Source of the DNA: Shinisaurus crocodilurus
Lineage: Eukaryota > Chordata > Lepidosauria > Squamata > Shinisauridae
DNA length: 64,000 nucleotides
Reading direction: 5' to 3'
NCBI GenBank assembly: GCA_021292165.1
Contig: JAHFWL010001001.1
Span: 1,488,001 to 1,552,000 of the forward strand
The translations under genes and the position numbers were made by a program. Positions 9,610 to 19,756 of this stretch are shown piece by piece. How positions within the stretch are numbered: the stretch's first letter is position 1; the number at the start of each line of letters is the position of its first letter. Below the pieces are notes generated by a model. That model saw only the letters and a list, made by a program, of their open reading frames with translations, did no database searches and had not been told where the DNA came from.

Positions 9610-10330
9610 GGTCTGGTATTCCTTATTTATTTAATCAGCTCCATCTGATACGGCAGTTGCGCCCCTACCTTCCTAATCATCTGCTCCTTTCAGTGGTTCA
9701 TGCCTTGGTCTCCTCTCGCCTAGACTACTGTAATGAGCTCTACGTGGGGTTACCCTGGAAGATGATTCGGAAGTTGCAGCTGGTACAGAATGCAGCAGCT
9801 CGCCTGGTTAAAGGCTGCCGCCGGTGTGATCACATCACTCCAGTGCTCAAAGAGTTGCACGGGCTACCAGTTGTTTGCCAAGCCGAATTCAAGGTGTTGG
9901 CGTTGACCTTTAAAACCCTGTACGGCTCCGGTCCAGTATATCTCAAGGAGCGCCTCCAGCAACATCAAGTAGGCCGCTCAACAAGATCTGCCATGGACGG
10001 CCTTCTCCCTGTCCCATCAGCCAGAGAAACCAGGCTGGTGGGGACTAGGAGGAGGGCCTTTTCTGTGGCAGCCCCCAATTTATGGAACTCTCTCCCCAGT
10101 GACCTCCGCCATGCCCCTTCCTTGATTAGCTTCCGCCGTGCATTAAAAACGTGGCTTTTCAGGCGGGAATATGGGGTGGGTTAGGATTTTAAAGTTTTGT
10201 ACTGTTTTTAATTGTGTTTTATACTGTGTTCCCCCCCCCCCTGTATTTTATTGGATTGTACATTGCTCAGAGTGGGCGGATGTCTGGCCAGATGGGCGAT
10301 TTATAAATATAATAAATAAATTAATTAATT
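9610..10330 (+). mobile_element. L2-like LINE 3' half of reverse transcriptase ORF
   Basis: The open frame at 9657-10184 (175 codons) is the best preserved coding relic here. It shows the thumb and C-terminal motifs typical of the L2/CR1 group: a SRLDYCNELYVGLP block, a KLQLVQNAAARL block, HITPVLKELHGLPV, a FKTLYGSGPVYL block, then AFSVAAPNLWNSLPSDLR and RALKTWLFRREYG. The catalytic palm (YADD-type) region is missing, so this is a 5'-truncated, inactive copy. It ends in a GGCGATTTATAAATATAAT tail. The fragments at 2740 and 4083 are shorter copies of the same subfamily. Confidence 0.92.
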
Positions 10331-10377
10331 AATTTATTACATTTAAAAAAACACAAATCCTACCTTCTTCCAACAGC

Positions 10378-10520
10378 TCATGGCAGTGCATCCTGACAAC
10401 ATTTTATCCTGACAACAACCCTGTGAGGCAGGCAAGGCAAAGAGAGAGTAATTGGCCCTATCAGGTCACCCAGTTAGCCTTGGCTTATACCTTCTTCATC
10501 ATTGTGCCAGCCTTGAATTC
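10378..10520 (-). repeat. MIR/CORE-SINE-like remnant
   Basis: Carries ACAACCCTGTGAGGCAGGCA followed by a GGTCACCCAGTTAGC stretch, the core region of MIR-type SINEs read in reverse. Diverged and partial. Confidence 0.45.
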
Positions 10521-10689
10521 AGCACCTTTAATCTGTCCCTTCCTGCAGAGCTATCCATCGACTCCTTTACACACACAAAAAAAGAAATTGGGGAAGACAC
10601 CTGGTCTACAGCTGCTATATGAACTGTATCTATCATTGAGGACAGACTGGCTTTAGACCCAGTGGTGCCACTTTGGGGCCCTACCCAGC

Positions 10690-10850
10690 AAAATATTTAT
10701 TAATTTCTTTGAAGTATATTTATGCCACTCCTCAGCCAAAATGGCAGAGTGGCTTACATATAATCACTTAAACAAGACAGCCCCTGCCCAAAGGCTTACC
10801 ATCTAAAAGTCATGACACACAAGGAAATAGGAATGGGGAGGGAAGAGGAA
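10690..10850 (-). repeat. LINE-like 3' tail fragment
   Basis: Shares CAGCCCCTGCCCA-AGGCTTAC, ACACACAAGGAAATAG and GGGAGGGAAGAGG phrases with 12215-12420. The layout (untranslated tail, no frame) suggests the 3' end of an unnamed LINE or SINE. Confidence 0.5.
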
Positions 10851-11014
10851 AAAAATTAATTCTTCTAGCAAGGGTCGTGCAATGGCCCTAAGGTTCCTCC
10901 TCTCACCTCCATACAACCTGCTGGAATGGCAGCTGGGGGTGACAGTTGAAGGACGAGGAGCTCCTTCAAGTGGGGCCCCCAAATGCAGCATTTGGGGAGT
11001 AAGTGATGTAATAT

Positions 11015-11500
11015 GCATTGCCTGGGGCAGTAGTAGGTACTGAAAAGATCTGGAGCTCAGGCTCACAGGACAAAAAATATATATGCACAAATATGCATAC
11101 GCTTATTTACATATGCTCTAAAATCTCTCTCTCTTTGTGTGTCTTTAAAGGACCCTGTCTCCTAAGGACACCCCTATTTGTAAAAAAGGGATGTATGGGC
11201 AGTGGAGAGGAGTGTATTTGATTTCGGGGGGGGGAACCTCAGGAAGAAAGATTGGGGGGGCAGCAGAAGGTGAAGCACATGTGGGCAAAACCCCACTAAT
11301 CCAGGGGGATCAGACGCAACAGAGATCATCAGGGCCCCCCGTACCTTTCTTTCAGCAAGTGCCAGTGGACAGCAGGGTGGTGGGGCAGAGGGCGTCCAGG
11401 AGATTCAGGGCTCCAAATGAAAGATTCGGGGCTCCAGCCGTAGTGGGCCTCCCCCTAACGCCACCTCTGTGCATTGTCATCTAAAGAATGGGGCCCCATA
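11015..11500 (-). repeat. Interspersed repeat, family K
   Basis: Reverse-strand, nearly full-length counterpart of 2063-2505, with all five shared blocks in order. A run of about 10 G at 11227 replaces the T-run of the other copy. Confidence 0.65.
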
Positions 11501-11539
11501 AGACCATAACATCCACGGGACTGAAATATTAGCTAACTG

Positions 11540-12200
11540 CACCGCTGTTGGGGAAAAGAAGTCATTCGACATCCCAGAGTTCTGAGGCTTCTATCATCCA
11601 CTCAGGAAAAAAAAAAAAAAATCAAGGATGTTCCAATGGGGGTAATCAAACTGAGAGTTCATCCTGTCAATCTCCAGCCACCCCAGTTCCCCTACCCACT
11701 CCCCCCACCCCACTACTGAAGCAAGCTTCATTGTCACAGACAGTTTGCTGATCTTCTCTGGATCCAAAAACCACAGGACTCCCGAAGGGAGAGGAATTTT
11801 TCTGGTAGCTCGCTCATGTCTTCATAATGAGCCAGAGAGATAAAACACTTTGCGGGAGAGATAAACAAGGGTGGTTATAATGCCACCCCTGCCATTCATC
11901 TTTAAATAACCCAAACCAGTTTGTGTGAGGATTTAAAAAAAAAAAAAAAAAAACACGTGGCACCGAGGTTAGACGCAAATTCCTCAAAGGTGATCGCTCT
12001 GCAGAAAAGAGAAGAGACGGATTGTCTCACCGGAGATACAGCTGCTGCGGCTCGGACCTTTGAATGAACCCTCTTGTGCAGAACTTTGATCAGTGATTGA
12101 AAAGGTTCTCCTCATTGCTGCTCTCACTATCGATTTATTAAAGCTGCACACAGCATATCCTTAGGGAGCGAGCTGCCTGTGGGATTCTGGTCTCCAAGAA
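11540..12200. other. Unique sequence, weak conserved-noncoding candidate
   Basis: No repeat recognised except A-runs at 11607-11621 and 11935-11953. Segment 11815-12170 has the balanced, repeat-free texture and AT-rich motif density (TCATAATGAG, AGATAAA, GGTTATAATG) often seen in conserved enhancers. This is only an impression and needs an alignment. Confidence 0.25.
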
Positions 12201-12214
12201 ATGCAAGGAAATTG

Positions 12215-12420
12215 CTTATTTATTTTAAAGTGTTTTTAGCCTGCTCCTCAGCCCCTGCTCCCAAAAAAAGACTCCCTGAGCAGCTTATGATCAATCAGTA
12301 AACAAGAGAGTCCCTGCCCACAGGCTTACAATCTATCTATATCTATATCTATACCGATACATATACATAAAAGACACAACACACAAGGAAAAACAGATGG
12401 GGAGGGAAGAGGGGGAAAAA
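12215..12420 (-). repeat. LINE-like 3' tail fragment
   Basis: Counterpart of 10690-10850, with an extra (TATC/TATA)n expansion at 12331-12368. Confidence 0.5.
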
Positions 12421-12429
12421 AGAAGTAGA

Positions 12430-12860
12430 CTTTCAGCAGGGCCCCTGCTTACCCTCTCATCTACCCAGAGAGGGCAGTCCAGCTGAAGCAGGCCCTGATG
12501 TTCTCTTCGCCTACTCCTGTCTCTCTCGCTATGTCTTCTTCCCCACAGGGCAGATTAAGGCCAGCTCCAGGTTTTTGAGGACACTTGGGCAAAACACGCC
12601 AGTGAGAAAGGAGGCCACCTCCATTGTCTGGGCCAAAGTGAGAGGCGGGTGAACAAGAGCAGCTTGCAATGGTGAAGAGAAGGAGCAAGTCCAGGGGGCT
12701 CTGGTGAGTGGGCCCCTGCTGGCAGTGGGCCCCTGCCTTCAGCAAGTGCCCAGCAATTCCCCAAAGACCTGAGGCCCCAAAGAACAGCTTTGACCCTGTC
12801 TCTCTGGAACACCAGCAGTGACAATGACATCAGAGTTATCCTCCAAGTGCCCCTCTGGCC
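12430..12860. other. Unassigned sequence
   Basis: Minus-strand frames of 94-120 codons overlap here in different phases without recognisable motifs. Nothing supports a gene. Confidence 0.35.
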
Positions 12861-13183
12861 GCCAGAAGGCCCTTTCTCCCACAGTTTACTCAGGAGGAAG
12901 GGTCTACTTGGGAACAAGGGTCTACTTGTGAGGAGGAAGACCCAAGTGTAGTCAATGCATTTTGTTGCCAGAAGGCCCGTTCTCCCAGGGTTTACTCAGG
13001 AGGAAGGGTCTACTTGGGAAACAAGGGTCTACTTGTGAGGAGGAAGACCCAAGTGTAGTCAATGCATTTTGTTGCCAGAAGGCCCTTTCTCCCAGGGTTT
13101 ACTCAGGAGGAAGGGTCTACTTGGGGAACAAGGGTCTACTTGTGAGGAGGAAGACCCAAGTGTAGCGAATGCATTTTGTTGCC
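12861..13183. repeat. 107-bp minisatellite, three copies
   Basis: Unit starts GCCAGAAGGCC at 12861, 12967 and 13074 (periods 106 and 107) and the array ends at about 13183. Units differ at only a few positions, so the array is young. Each unit has an internal partial duplication around AAGGGTCTACTTG. The 67-codon frame across it only reflects the tandem DNA. Confidence 0.93.
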
Positions 13184-13602
13184 CTTGAAATTTCATAATA
13201 AAAAATGAAGAGGAGGAGGAGGCCCAGCTGCAACTGGTGAATCAGGGACAGCAAGGACACACATAAGCCCTCAGTCTTCTCCCAGATTTTCACTAGGATA
13301 ATAGCTCTGTTTGCTCCATCTACTTAGCTCCAGACCTGGTGTTATTATCCCCAGAACTGCAGGTGGGTACCAGGGCTTGCTCCTGGTCTCCATTCAGTCG
13401 GGGCCAAGCATGAGGGTGGCAGCGAACATGCACAATTTACTGGATTCTGGAGTCCCAGGGGGACTCAGCCTGGATTGCAAGCCCGTTATAACGAGGGAGA
13501 GATGAGGCTAAATTGTAGATGGCACTTCAGTGTGTTTATTCAAACTTATTTCCCTGTATCAGTAGGGTGGCCATTACTGTGTCACTAGAAAAGAGGAAAT
13601 GC

Positions 13603-13603
<1 letters not shown>

Positions 13604-13636
<33 letters not shown>
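13604..13636. repeat. (CA)n microsatellite
   Basis: About 16 CA units. Confidence 0.95.
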
Positions 13637-13641
<5 letters not shown>

Positions 13642-13644
13642 AAG

Positions 13645-14000
13645 GAAGAGATTTGCATATGCTAATGCATATGTATAGATGCAAATGTAGAAATACTGAT
13701 TATAACTTAAATAGAAACTGAATCCATCTTGCCATATTGGGGAAGTCTGTGGGCCAGTGACCTGCTGCTGCGGTGTTTGCTCTGTCTGCTGTCCAAGGGT
13801 GAATTGAGGGTGGGTGATTTCAACAAGGCCTTGGCTCTCCTTTCTCGTGGTCCTTTATCTTTAAAGTAGACATCCTGGCAGCAGTGCCATCAGGGCAGGA
13901 CTTTGGGGCAGAGGTCCAGGAGCCCCACTCAGCAGAACGAGGGCTGGCTCCTACACAGCAGGGCTGGTTTACCCCATTTTGAAATAAGTGAAATTAAAAA
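13645..14000 (-). repeat. Interspersed repeat related to K/J, with block N
   Basis: Contains ATATGCTAATGCATATG, then the reverse of the AAGATAAAGGACCACGAG-type block seen at 8650, then a GGCAGGACTTTGGGGCAGA block (13885-14000) that recurs at 43775-43900. Probably one element family with mosaic copies. Confidence 0.5.
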
Positions 14001-14407
14001 AAATAAAAAAATTACCATCTAGGGTGGGTAGGGTAGACCGTTACGTCTAGAGACCTCTTCCTTCCCCATCCCTTTTTCCTTGTGTGCCGTGTCTTTTTTA
14101 GATTGTAAGCCTGCAGGCAAGGGCCATCTTGTTTAAATGATTGCTTGTAAGCCATTCCAGGAGCCTTTTTGGCGGCGGGGGGGGGGGGGGACACACACAC
14201 ACTTTATTTAAATAAATAAATACAGTAGTCTAAAATTATCTAACTGCACCACTGCATCCTGGACACTTTCCCATCCAGCCAATCGCCAGGCACAAACTTG
14301 GAAGGTTGTTGCATCATGCGCCTTCATTTAAAAAATAATGTGTTGTTGTTTGGGGCGAGGGGGTTGTTCTTGTGGCATATATCTATTGGCACGGACACAA
14401 GAAGATA

Positions 14408-14409
14408 TT

Positions 14410-14441
<32 letters not shown>
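14408..14441. repeat. (TTTC)n microsatellite
   Basis: About 8 TTTC units. Confidence 0.95.
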
Positions 14442-14633
14442 TTCCCTTAAAAAGCTTGTATCCCACATTTTTCCACCAGGTGGACTCCAGGTAGTTCAAA
14501 AATAAGTATTTCGGGAGATTTAGAGATGTGCATCTGAGCTGGAAGAAATGGACGTTCATGCCCCCCCCCCATACCCCTGAAAATGCTACACAGAAGGTTG
14601 GGAGACCCTGCTGAATGGGCTGAGTTGTGGTGG

Positions 14634-14800
14634 AGGCCTGTGGCTCACGCTGGCTCAGCTTGTCTGAGCGTGGAAAGCTAAGCAGGGTCAGGCCTGGTTA
14701 TTACTTGGATGGGAGACCCCTCCTCTAGTTTCCTGCATTGAGCAGCGGGTGTTGGACTCGATGGCCTTGTAGGCCCCTTCCCACTCTATGAATCTATGAA
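14634..14800 (+). mobile_element. 5S rRNA-derived SINE with CR1-type tail, copy 2
   Basis: The most complete copy. The 5S-like part (14634 to about 14720) has box A, intermediate element and box C in correct order and spacing. It joins directly to a CR1 3' end that finishes in the characteristic CTATGAATCTATGAA direct repeats. The first about 30 nt of 5S rRNA are altered, so this is not a 5S gene. Confidence 0.92.
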
Positions 14801-14809
14801 GAGATACCT

Positions 14810-15250
14810 TCTATGAGTACCTTTGCACTTCCATCCTTCCTTTCTGTCAATGGAGAGCAGATCTTGGATCCATCCCCTTAAAAACAAGGAAATCAACTAT
14901 TTCAACCCCTCCCCCCCCAAAAAGGTCCTTCAGTAGGACACTTTCAAATCTCTTCAAATTTCATATTCGAAAGTCAACTTTAGGGGAGGATTAAAAAAGC
15001 ACACAATTAAAATGTTCACCCTTGTTGATCAAGAAGAAAATAATGTTATATTAATTAGCCACATGTATGCAGCTGCCCCCCCCCCAAAAAAAAAACACAA
15101 TTCTGAATAGAACTATGTCCATGAGTGGTTAATGTTGGCGGAGGGGTGTGTGTCAAATTGGAATATAAATTTCAAGTTTTTAGAAACAAATTTGGAGAAT
15201 TTTTTTTGAGAATTTCCTCAAAATTCATTTCAGCTTTGAAGACAGACTAA
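14810..15250. other. Unassigned sequence
   Basis: AT-rich, with poly-C then poly-A at 15076-15096 and a 15170-15235 stretch of A/T-rich imperfect inverted repeats. No gene seen. Confidence 0.4.
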
Positions 15251-15339
15251 CAGTGCAATCCTAATATGTCTGCTCAGAAGTAAGTCCCACTGAGGTCAGT
15301 GGTGCTTGCTTCCATGTAACTGGATATATGATTGCAGCC
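15251..15339. mobile_element. 85-bp hairpin element, family H
   Basis: Starts CAGTGCAATCCTA, has AAGTAAGTCCCACTGA near its centre with a diverged inverted partner, and ends GATTGCAGCC. One of about 25 copies in the window. Confidence 0.8.
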
Positions 15340-15437
15340 GAAAGGGATTAGGACTTGAATAAAACACAATTGCATCATCAGATCACTATTCCTTCATACT
15401 TTTAACAAATGCACCCTATAAGTGGGTGCTCTGCAAG

Positions 15438-15527
15438 GCTGCGATCCAACAGATGTTTACCTGAGAGTAAATCCCACTGAACTCAGTGGAATTTAGTTCC
15501 ATGGAAGGAGCATAGGATCGAGCAGCC
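15438..15527. mobile_element. 85-bp hairpin element, family H
   Basis: Diverged copy: GGCTGCGATCC start, GTAAATCCCACTGAACTCAG centre, CATAGGATCG end. Confidence 0.75.
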
Positions 15528-15869
15528 CATTACAAACTCTGTCGTTATACTAATCTTTACATTTTAAGGGGCTTTTGGAGGCAAAAGCTCCTAAGTTCAG
15601 CCGCTTCTGAAAACACAACCCTCCTCTGAAGGTTATGACCTCGGAGGGTTTCCCAAGATGGCTGCTCATCGCTGACTGTTGTATTGTTTTGAGAACGTGG
15701 CCCCTGAACTTTTGTCTTGACATTGTTTTGATTTTTGATTATTATTTTTTTTTAAATGTGGAATTCACTGTCAAAAAAAATGGAACCCAAATATCACGCT
15801 GGCTTTTGAAAGAGCTCGATTGTTTGTTTCCCCTGAATGCTGTGACCTGACCCACTAATCTCTTTTTCT

Positions 15870-16320
15870 TCCCTTAAAGTTGTCTTCTAAATCTGAACAT
15901 TAAAGGTGATTAGATACCAAAGGGACTTCTCATGTCATTAGTTAATGCTTCAAGAGCTTGTGTTGGTTCCAGCCAGCAGTCGTACAGCAGGCCTATACAT
16001 CACCTTCCTCCGATACGCCTGCACAGTCTCCAGATGATATGAGCCACCAGTGTCTGCCTCCGTACAGCTCACAGATTGGAAGGGGCTGGAGACGAGTTTA
16101 ATTTAAGGATGAGCCGCCCTTGGGCTGCCAAAGGAAATGGCGTGTCAGCTACGTCAAAAATAGATACTGTTGTGCAGATATATGGAGGGAGAGATGGACG
16201 CTGCCAGGGCTATTAATTTCCTAGATTGCCTTTAAATGTCAGAGCAAATCCTCACCCATTCCTTCTTCAAAACTTAAATCACCGAGAGAGACAAGGTCAG
16301 CCCAAGTAGGCTGGAAGACC
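15870..16320. other. Candidate conserved noncoding element or exon
   Basis: Repeat-free 450 bp with dense homeodomain-type TAAT cores (GTGATTAGATA, CATTAGTTAATG, TTTAATTTAAGG, GCTATTAATTTCC). One plus frame (about 15961-16099) reads Gln/Ser/Pro-rich and polar after a possible acceptor TTGGTTCCAG, but it has no clear donor and stops soon after. An enhancer is more likely than an exon; neither is proven. Confidence 0.35.
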
Positions 16321-16324
16321 GTTA

Positions 16325-16347
16325 AAAAAAAAAAAAAAAAAAAAAAA
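16325..16347. repeat. Poly-A run
   Basis: 23-nt A-run directly after the candidate conserved element. Confidence 0.9.
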
Positions 16348-16565
16348 CCAGTCATGATGCTGTTATTTTGTGTATACATGTGAGCAAATGTGCAAGCCTG
16401 GCTGCTTCAACTTGCATAGAGCTGAAATGAATTTGCTCCGCAAAGTTCTCCTCTGCAGATATAGGAGATTGAATATTTTACCAGATGTTCTCCGAATAAT
16501 TGTCAAACGATCACCAAAGATTCTACATCTTTACAAGACATCCTATATTATAACATTTGGACAGA

Positions 16566-16893
16566 AAGGGGAAGGGCTGTAGCTCAGTGATAGGGCACAT
16601 GTTTTGGATGCCAAAGGTACCAAGTTCAATCCCCGGCAACTCCAGGTAGGTCCGTGAAAGAGTATTGTCTAAAACCCTGGAGGGCTGGTGGTCAGTGTAG
16701 TCCAGCTGGTGCCCTTCAGGTGTGTTGGACTTCAACTCCCTTCAGACCCAGATGGCATGGCCAATGGTCAGGAATGCTGGGAGTTGTAGTCCAAGACATC
16801 TGAAGGTCTCCAGGTTGGAGAAGGCTGGTAGGGATGCTTCTAGCTAGATGGACCCATGGTCCAACTTGGTATAAGGCAGCTTCCTATGTTCCT
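16566..16893 (+). mobile_element. tRNA(Ala)-like SINE, interrupted
   Basis: Head GGGCTGTAGCTCAGTGATAG (A box) and GTTCAATCCCC (B box) resemble a tRNA-Ala gene, and the 3' end is AAGGCAGCTTCCTATGTTC. It is split by a family A hairpin element at about 16700-16828. The anticodon stem and acceptor end are not those of a functional tRNA. Confidence 0.8.
16700..16828. mobile_element. Short hAT-like hairpin element, family A
   Basis: TTGGACTTCAACTCCC and GGGAGTTGTAGTCCAA are its inverted inner blocks; ends CAGCTGGTGCCC and CTCCAGGTTGGAGAAGG. Lies inside the tRNA(Ala)-like SINE. Confidence 0.8.
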
Positions 16894-16902
16894 ATCAGAT
16901 GT

Positions 16903-17030
16903 GTTGGGCCACAGCTCAGTGGTAAAGGACCTGCTTTGCATGCATAAGTCCCAGGTTTGATCCTCCGCATCTCCAGGTAGAGCTGGAAAGACTCTTGCCT
17001 TATACTAAGACAGACCAATGTCCCTGTTTG
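16903..17030 (+). mobile_element. tRNA(Ala)-like SINE, partial
   Basis: Second copy only 10 bp after the previous one: CCACAGCTCAGTGGTAAAGG, CCAGGTTTGATCC, CTCCAGGTAGAGCTGG. The 3' end is diverged or lost. Confidence 0.75.
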
Positions 17031-17489
17031 TTTTCAAGAATGTATATCTGTCATATACAAATATACATTTGTATATTTTAGCTGACACATAATGATATTC
17101 CATATTCGATGGTTGGCACATGCAGCAGCATTAGTTTTTGACTGTATAGGTGTATTAGCTGGCATGCAGTGGTGCGTAAGATGTGAAAGCTGACATGATA
17201 CGATATTTAATGGTGTTCAACCGATGGCATGCCATGGTATTTACTGCCTTCCTTATCTGATGTTTTTGCATTAAACATTTACTATTTGACTGTATATGAC
17301 AGGTGTCATGTAATGCTAATTAGTATCTGGTAGCAGACAGCTTATGAGATGTCATCTCTGATGCCTGCCCAAAGGAATCAAGATATGATGCCAACACGTC
17401 AAACATCTGAATGCAGCAGTGAAATCTTACCTGTGGGGTCAGTTCCAGAGACTGGACTGTGTCTTGGCCCATTGGCAAATTTTGCTGTG
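17031..17489. other. Unassigned sequence
   Basis: AT-rich segment 17040-17330 has many TATGAC/CATATG-like repeats of low order, including two imperfect ATACAAATATACATT units. No gene. Confidence 0.35.
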
Positions 17490-18480
17490 GGGTGGCCACA
17501 CCAGGGCTTTTAAACATCTATGATCCCATCACCAGGGCTTTTTAATATCTATATGAAGCTGAACATGAAATGGTGCTGCCACTTGGTGCAGCCGGATTCT
17601 ATTTCTCTGTTACATCTGAGTCAGGATGTGGCCATGAATGGCCTGGACATAATGGCAGGCTGGATGAGGGCCAACCAACTCAAACTGGATCTCGGTAAGA
17701 TGGAGAGGCTCTGCGGGTGGGTGGTTTCCGGGTTCAGGAGCTGGGTAATGTGCCTTCTCCTGGATAGGGTTGCACTCCCCCTACATTGACAGGCACATAC
17801 TCTGGGGGGGTGCTCTTGGAGTCATCTCCGTTACTTGAGTCCCAAATGGCCTTAGTGGCCAAGAGTACCTTTTCACCAGCTTTGGCTGGTATGACAGCTA
17901 TGACCATTCCTGGACGGAGATAGCCTGGCCACAGTGATCCATGCATTGGTAACCTCAGGATTGGACCTACGGTAATGTCCTTTATGTGGGTCTGCCCCTG
18001 AGATCGGTTCAGAAGCTAGTGCAGAATGCAGTGGCTAGATTGCTCAGCCGAGCTTCCTGCCACATGCAGATGATTCCTGTACTGAAAGATCTGCACTGGC
18101 TGCCCCATCGCCTACCGAGTCATGTTCGCGTAGCATACCAGGGCTTTCTGATGTTCACTTGGGTCATGGTGTGGAGGAAGGGGCTTTCCATGGTGGTGAT
18201 CTTCCCGTAGAGATCAGGTGGGTTCCTAATGCAGAATCTTTCCGCCAACAACTAAATCATATCTGTTTGCCTGGGTGTTTCCCCGACTGCTTGCATTGCC
18301 AGATACCTTAGGTTATTTCCATGAGACGTTTGATTTTATTACTGTTTTAGTGATTGGTTTTTATTGTATTTTATTATGATGTTACTACATCAATGACTTT
18401 GGGATTTTTTAATTTGTTTTTGTTTTGTTTGTTTGTTTTTTTAAAAAAATGAAAAGTGGTTTTAAAAAAAAACGCATAAA
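17490..18480 (+). mobile_element. Degenerate L2-like LINE (reverse transcriptase region)
   Basis: In several broken plus frames the sequence follows the L2-group RT: a FNIYMK block, the GWMRANQLKLDLGKME region, a LQ/VQNAVARLLSRASC block and IPVLKDLHWLPHRLPS. The catalytic YADD-type motif is not visible. Frameshifts and stops throughout; clearly inactive. Ends with a T-rich then A-rich tail. Confidence 0.75.
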
Positions 18481-18599
18481 TAAATCGCACATTCAAACAG
18501 CAAATCTGAATTTTAACCTTCAGAACCTGTGGGATAAAATTGCACATTTGGCAAATGCTGAATATTTGCGCATCTCTGTTTGGGCTCTAGTGTAAATGC

Positions 18600-18885
18600 A
18601 TTGCTTAGCAGAAGAATTGAGGGTAGCGCTGCTCCATTCCTGGGATCAACAACTTCTCTCCAGCTATCTCATGGAAACAGCAGAGTGTCTGCCTACTGCA
18701 TAAGCAAGCCCCCTAGCTAATTCAGGAACTTGCTCCAATTAAGTGAAGACGGTGCTTCATTCATGAAGTCTTCCTGCTGCAGTGATGAAGAACATCACCA
18801 CCGAATTCGCTTATCTAGGCAGAGACTTCAGTTAAACATGCACATTAAATGAACTGCTGTGGCGTCTTTTCTTCTCACTAGAGGA
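18600..18885. other. Unique sequence, weak conserved-noncoding candidate
   Basis: Repeat-free, with CAATTAAGTG, GCTAATTCAGG and TTCATTCATGAAG motifs. Texture suggests possible regulatory DNA; only an alignment can decide. Confidence 0.25.
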
Positions 18886-18887
18886 GA

Positions 18888-19037
18888 TGGGTGAATCTGT
18901 CAGTTTCACTTTTCCCCACATTTGATTATTTATTTATTTATTTATCTCAAGTTCTCCAAAATAGAGAACTTTGTGAATTTTGGTATTTATTCATTTTTAA
19001 ATCAAAACCAAAGAAATGAAAATTCTGACCCATCCCT
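18888..19037. mobile_element. hAT-like miniature element
   Basis: Left GGAGATGGGTGAATCTGTCAG resembles the reverse of the 63.5-kb end GACAGATTCATCCATCCCTG; right end is GACCCATCCCTAC. An (ATTT)n run sits inside at 18925-18944. No clear target duplication. Confidence 0.45.
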
Positions 19038-19089
19038 ACGACATGAAATGCCAACAAAATTGGCATCTCAATCCAACGCATTTATGTGA

Positions 19090-19566
19090 TGGCGGGCACA
19101 ATCCAGTCAGGATGCCTGTAACCCGCTGAACTCAGAGGATTATATGGTCGTCCTTTGGAGGGCAGGAGGAGGGCAGAGGTGAACGTCACCTCCATGATCC
19201 TTCCGCCCTGCTGAAACTCAGGTAGATGGTGGATTTTGGCCAGACAGGCTAGCCAGCTGAGGCTCCTCAGACAGGAGGGAAGGAGGCCGAGGCACCACCA
19301 GGCTACCTTGTATCTTGGTGCTGATTATCCCCTCCACTTCCTGCCCCATGGAGCACCCCCTCAACCCTGTCTCCGAGGTCACTCTTGCGACCTTGGAGAC
19401 ACAGCCAGTGTGGTTCTTTCTATGCCAGCTGCGAGGGGGGGGGAGGGCACTCCGAGCGCAGAGACTCAACTATAAGGTCGGAGTGATTTTCCAACCTCGT
19501 AGCTGGGTCTTCGAAAAATCCTATGGCCATCTAGATGATGCTGTCTAGCAGCCATAGGATTGTGCT
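19090..19566. mobile_element. Long CAATCCTATG palindromic element, copy B2
   Basis: Left end GGCACAATCC, right end GCCATAGGATTGTGC. Shares GTCTCCGAGGTCACTCTTGCGA, in two shorter blocks, and GCCAGTGTGGTTCTTTC-type phrases with copies B1 and B6. Confidence 0.65.
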
Positions 19567-19756
19567 GCCCGTTGCCTTTTATAGGCAGTGTAATACCGGT
19601 TCATTGCAGGAATAACAACAACATTCGCCTAGATACTCTCAGGTTTCACTACTGTAGCTGTTTTCCTGCCCCATCCTAAATTACTTAGTACACGTTGACT
19701 GATGATGATCCAGGATCAGACTGTTAGTATATAGGGGTGCAGAGAAATTGTGTTAA

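Noticed and set aside
9657..10184. 175-codon frame as a host gene
   Set aside because: Motifs are those of an L2-like reverse transcriptase C-terminus and the same sequence recurs in truncated copies at 2740 and 4083.
12962..13165. 67-codon frame with an apparent protein repeat
   Set aside because: Produced by the 107-bp minisatellite; the period is not a multiple of three.
12861..13183. CRISPR-like array
   Set aside because: Units are contiguous 107-bp tandem copies without spacers, in a vertebrate-type sequence.
14634..14721. Possible 5S rRNA gene
   Set aside because: Only the internal promoter half resembles 5S; the 5' stem is altered and the 3' end is replaced by a CR1 tail, in four dispersed copies.
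16566..16640. Possible tRNA-Ala gene
   Set aside because: A and B boxes are present but the cloverleaf is not intact and the sequence continues as a SINE body.
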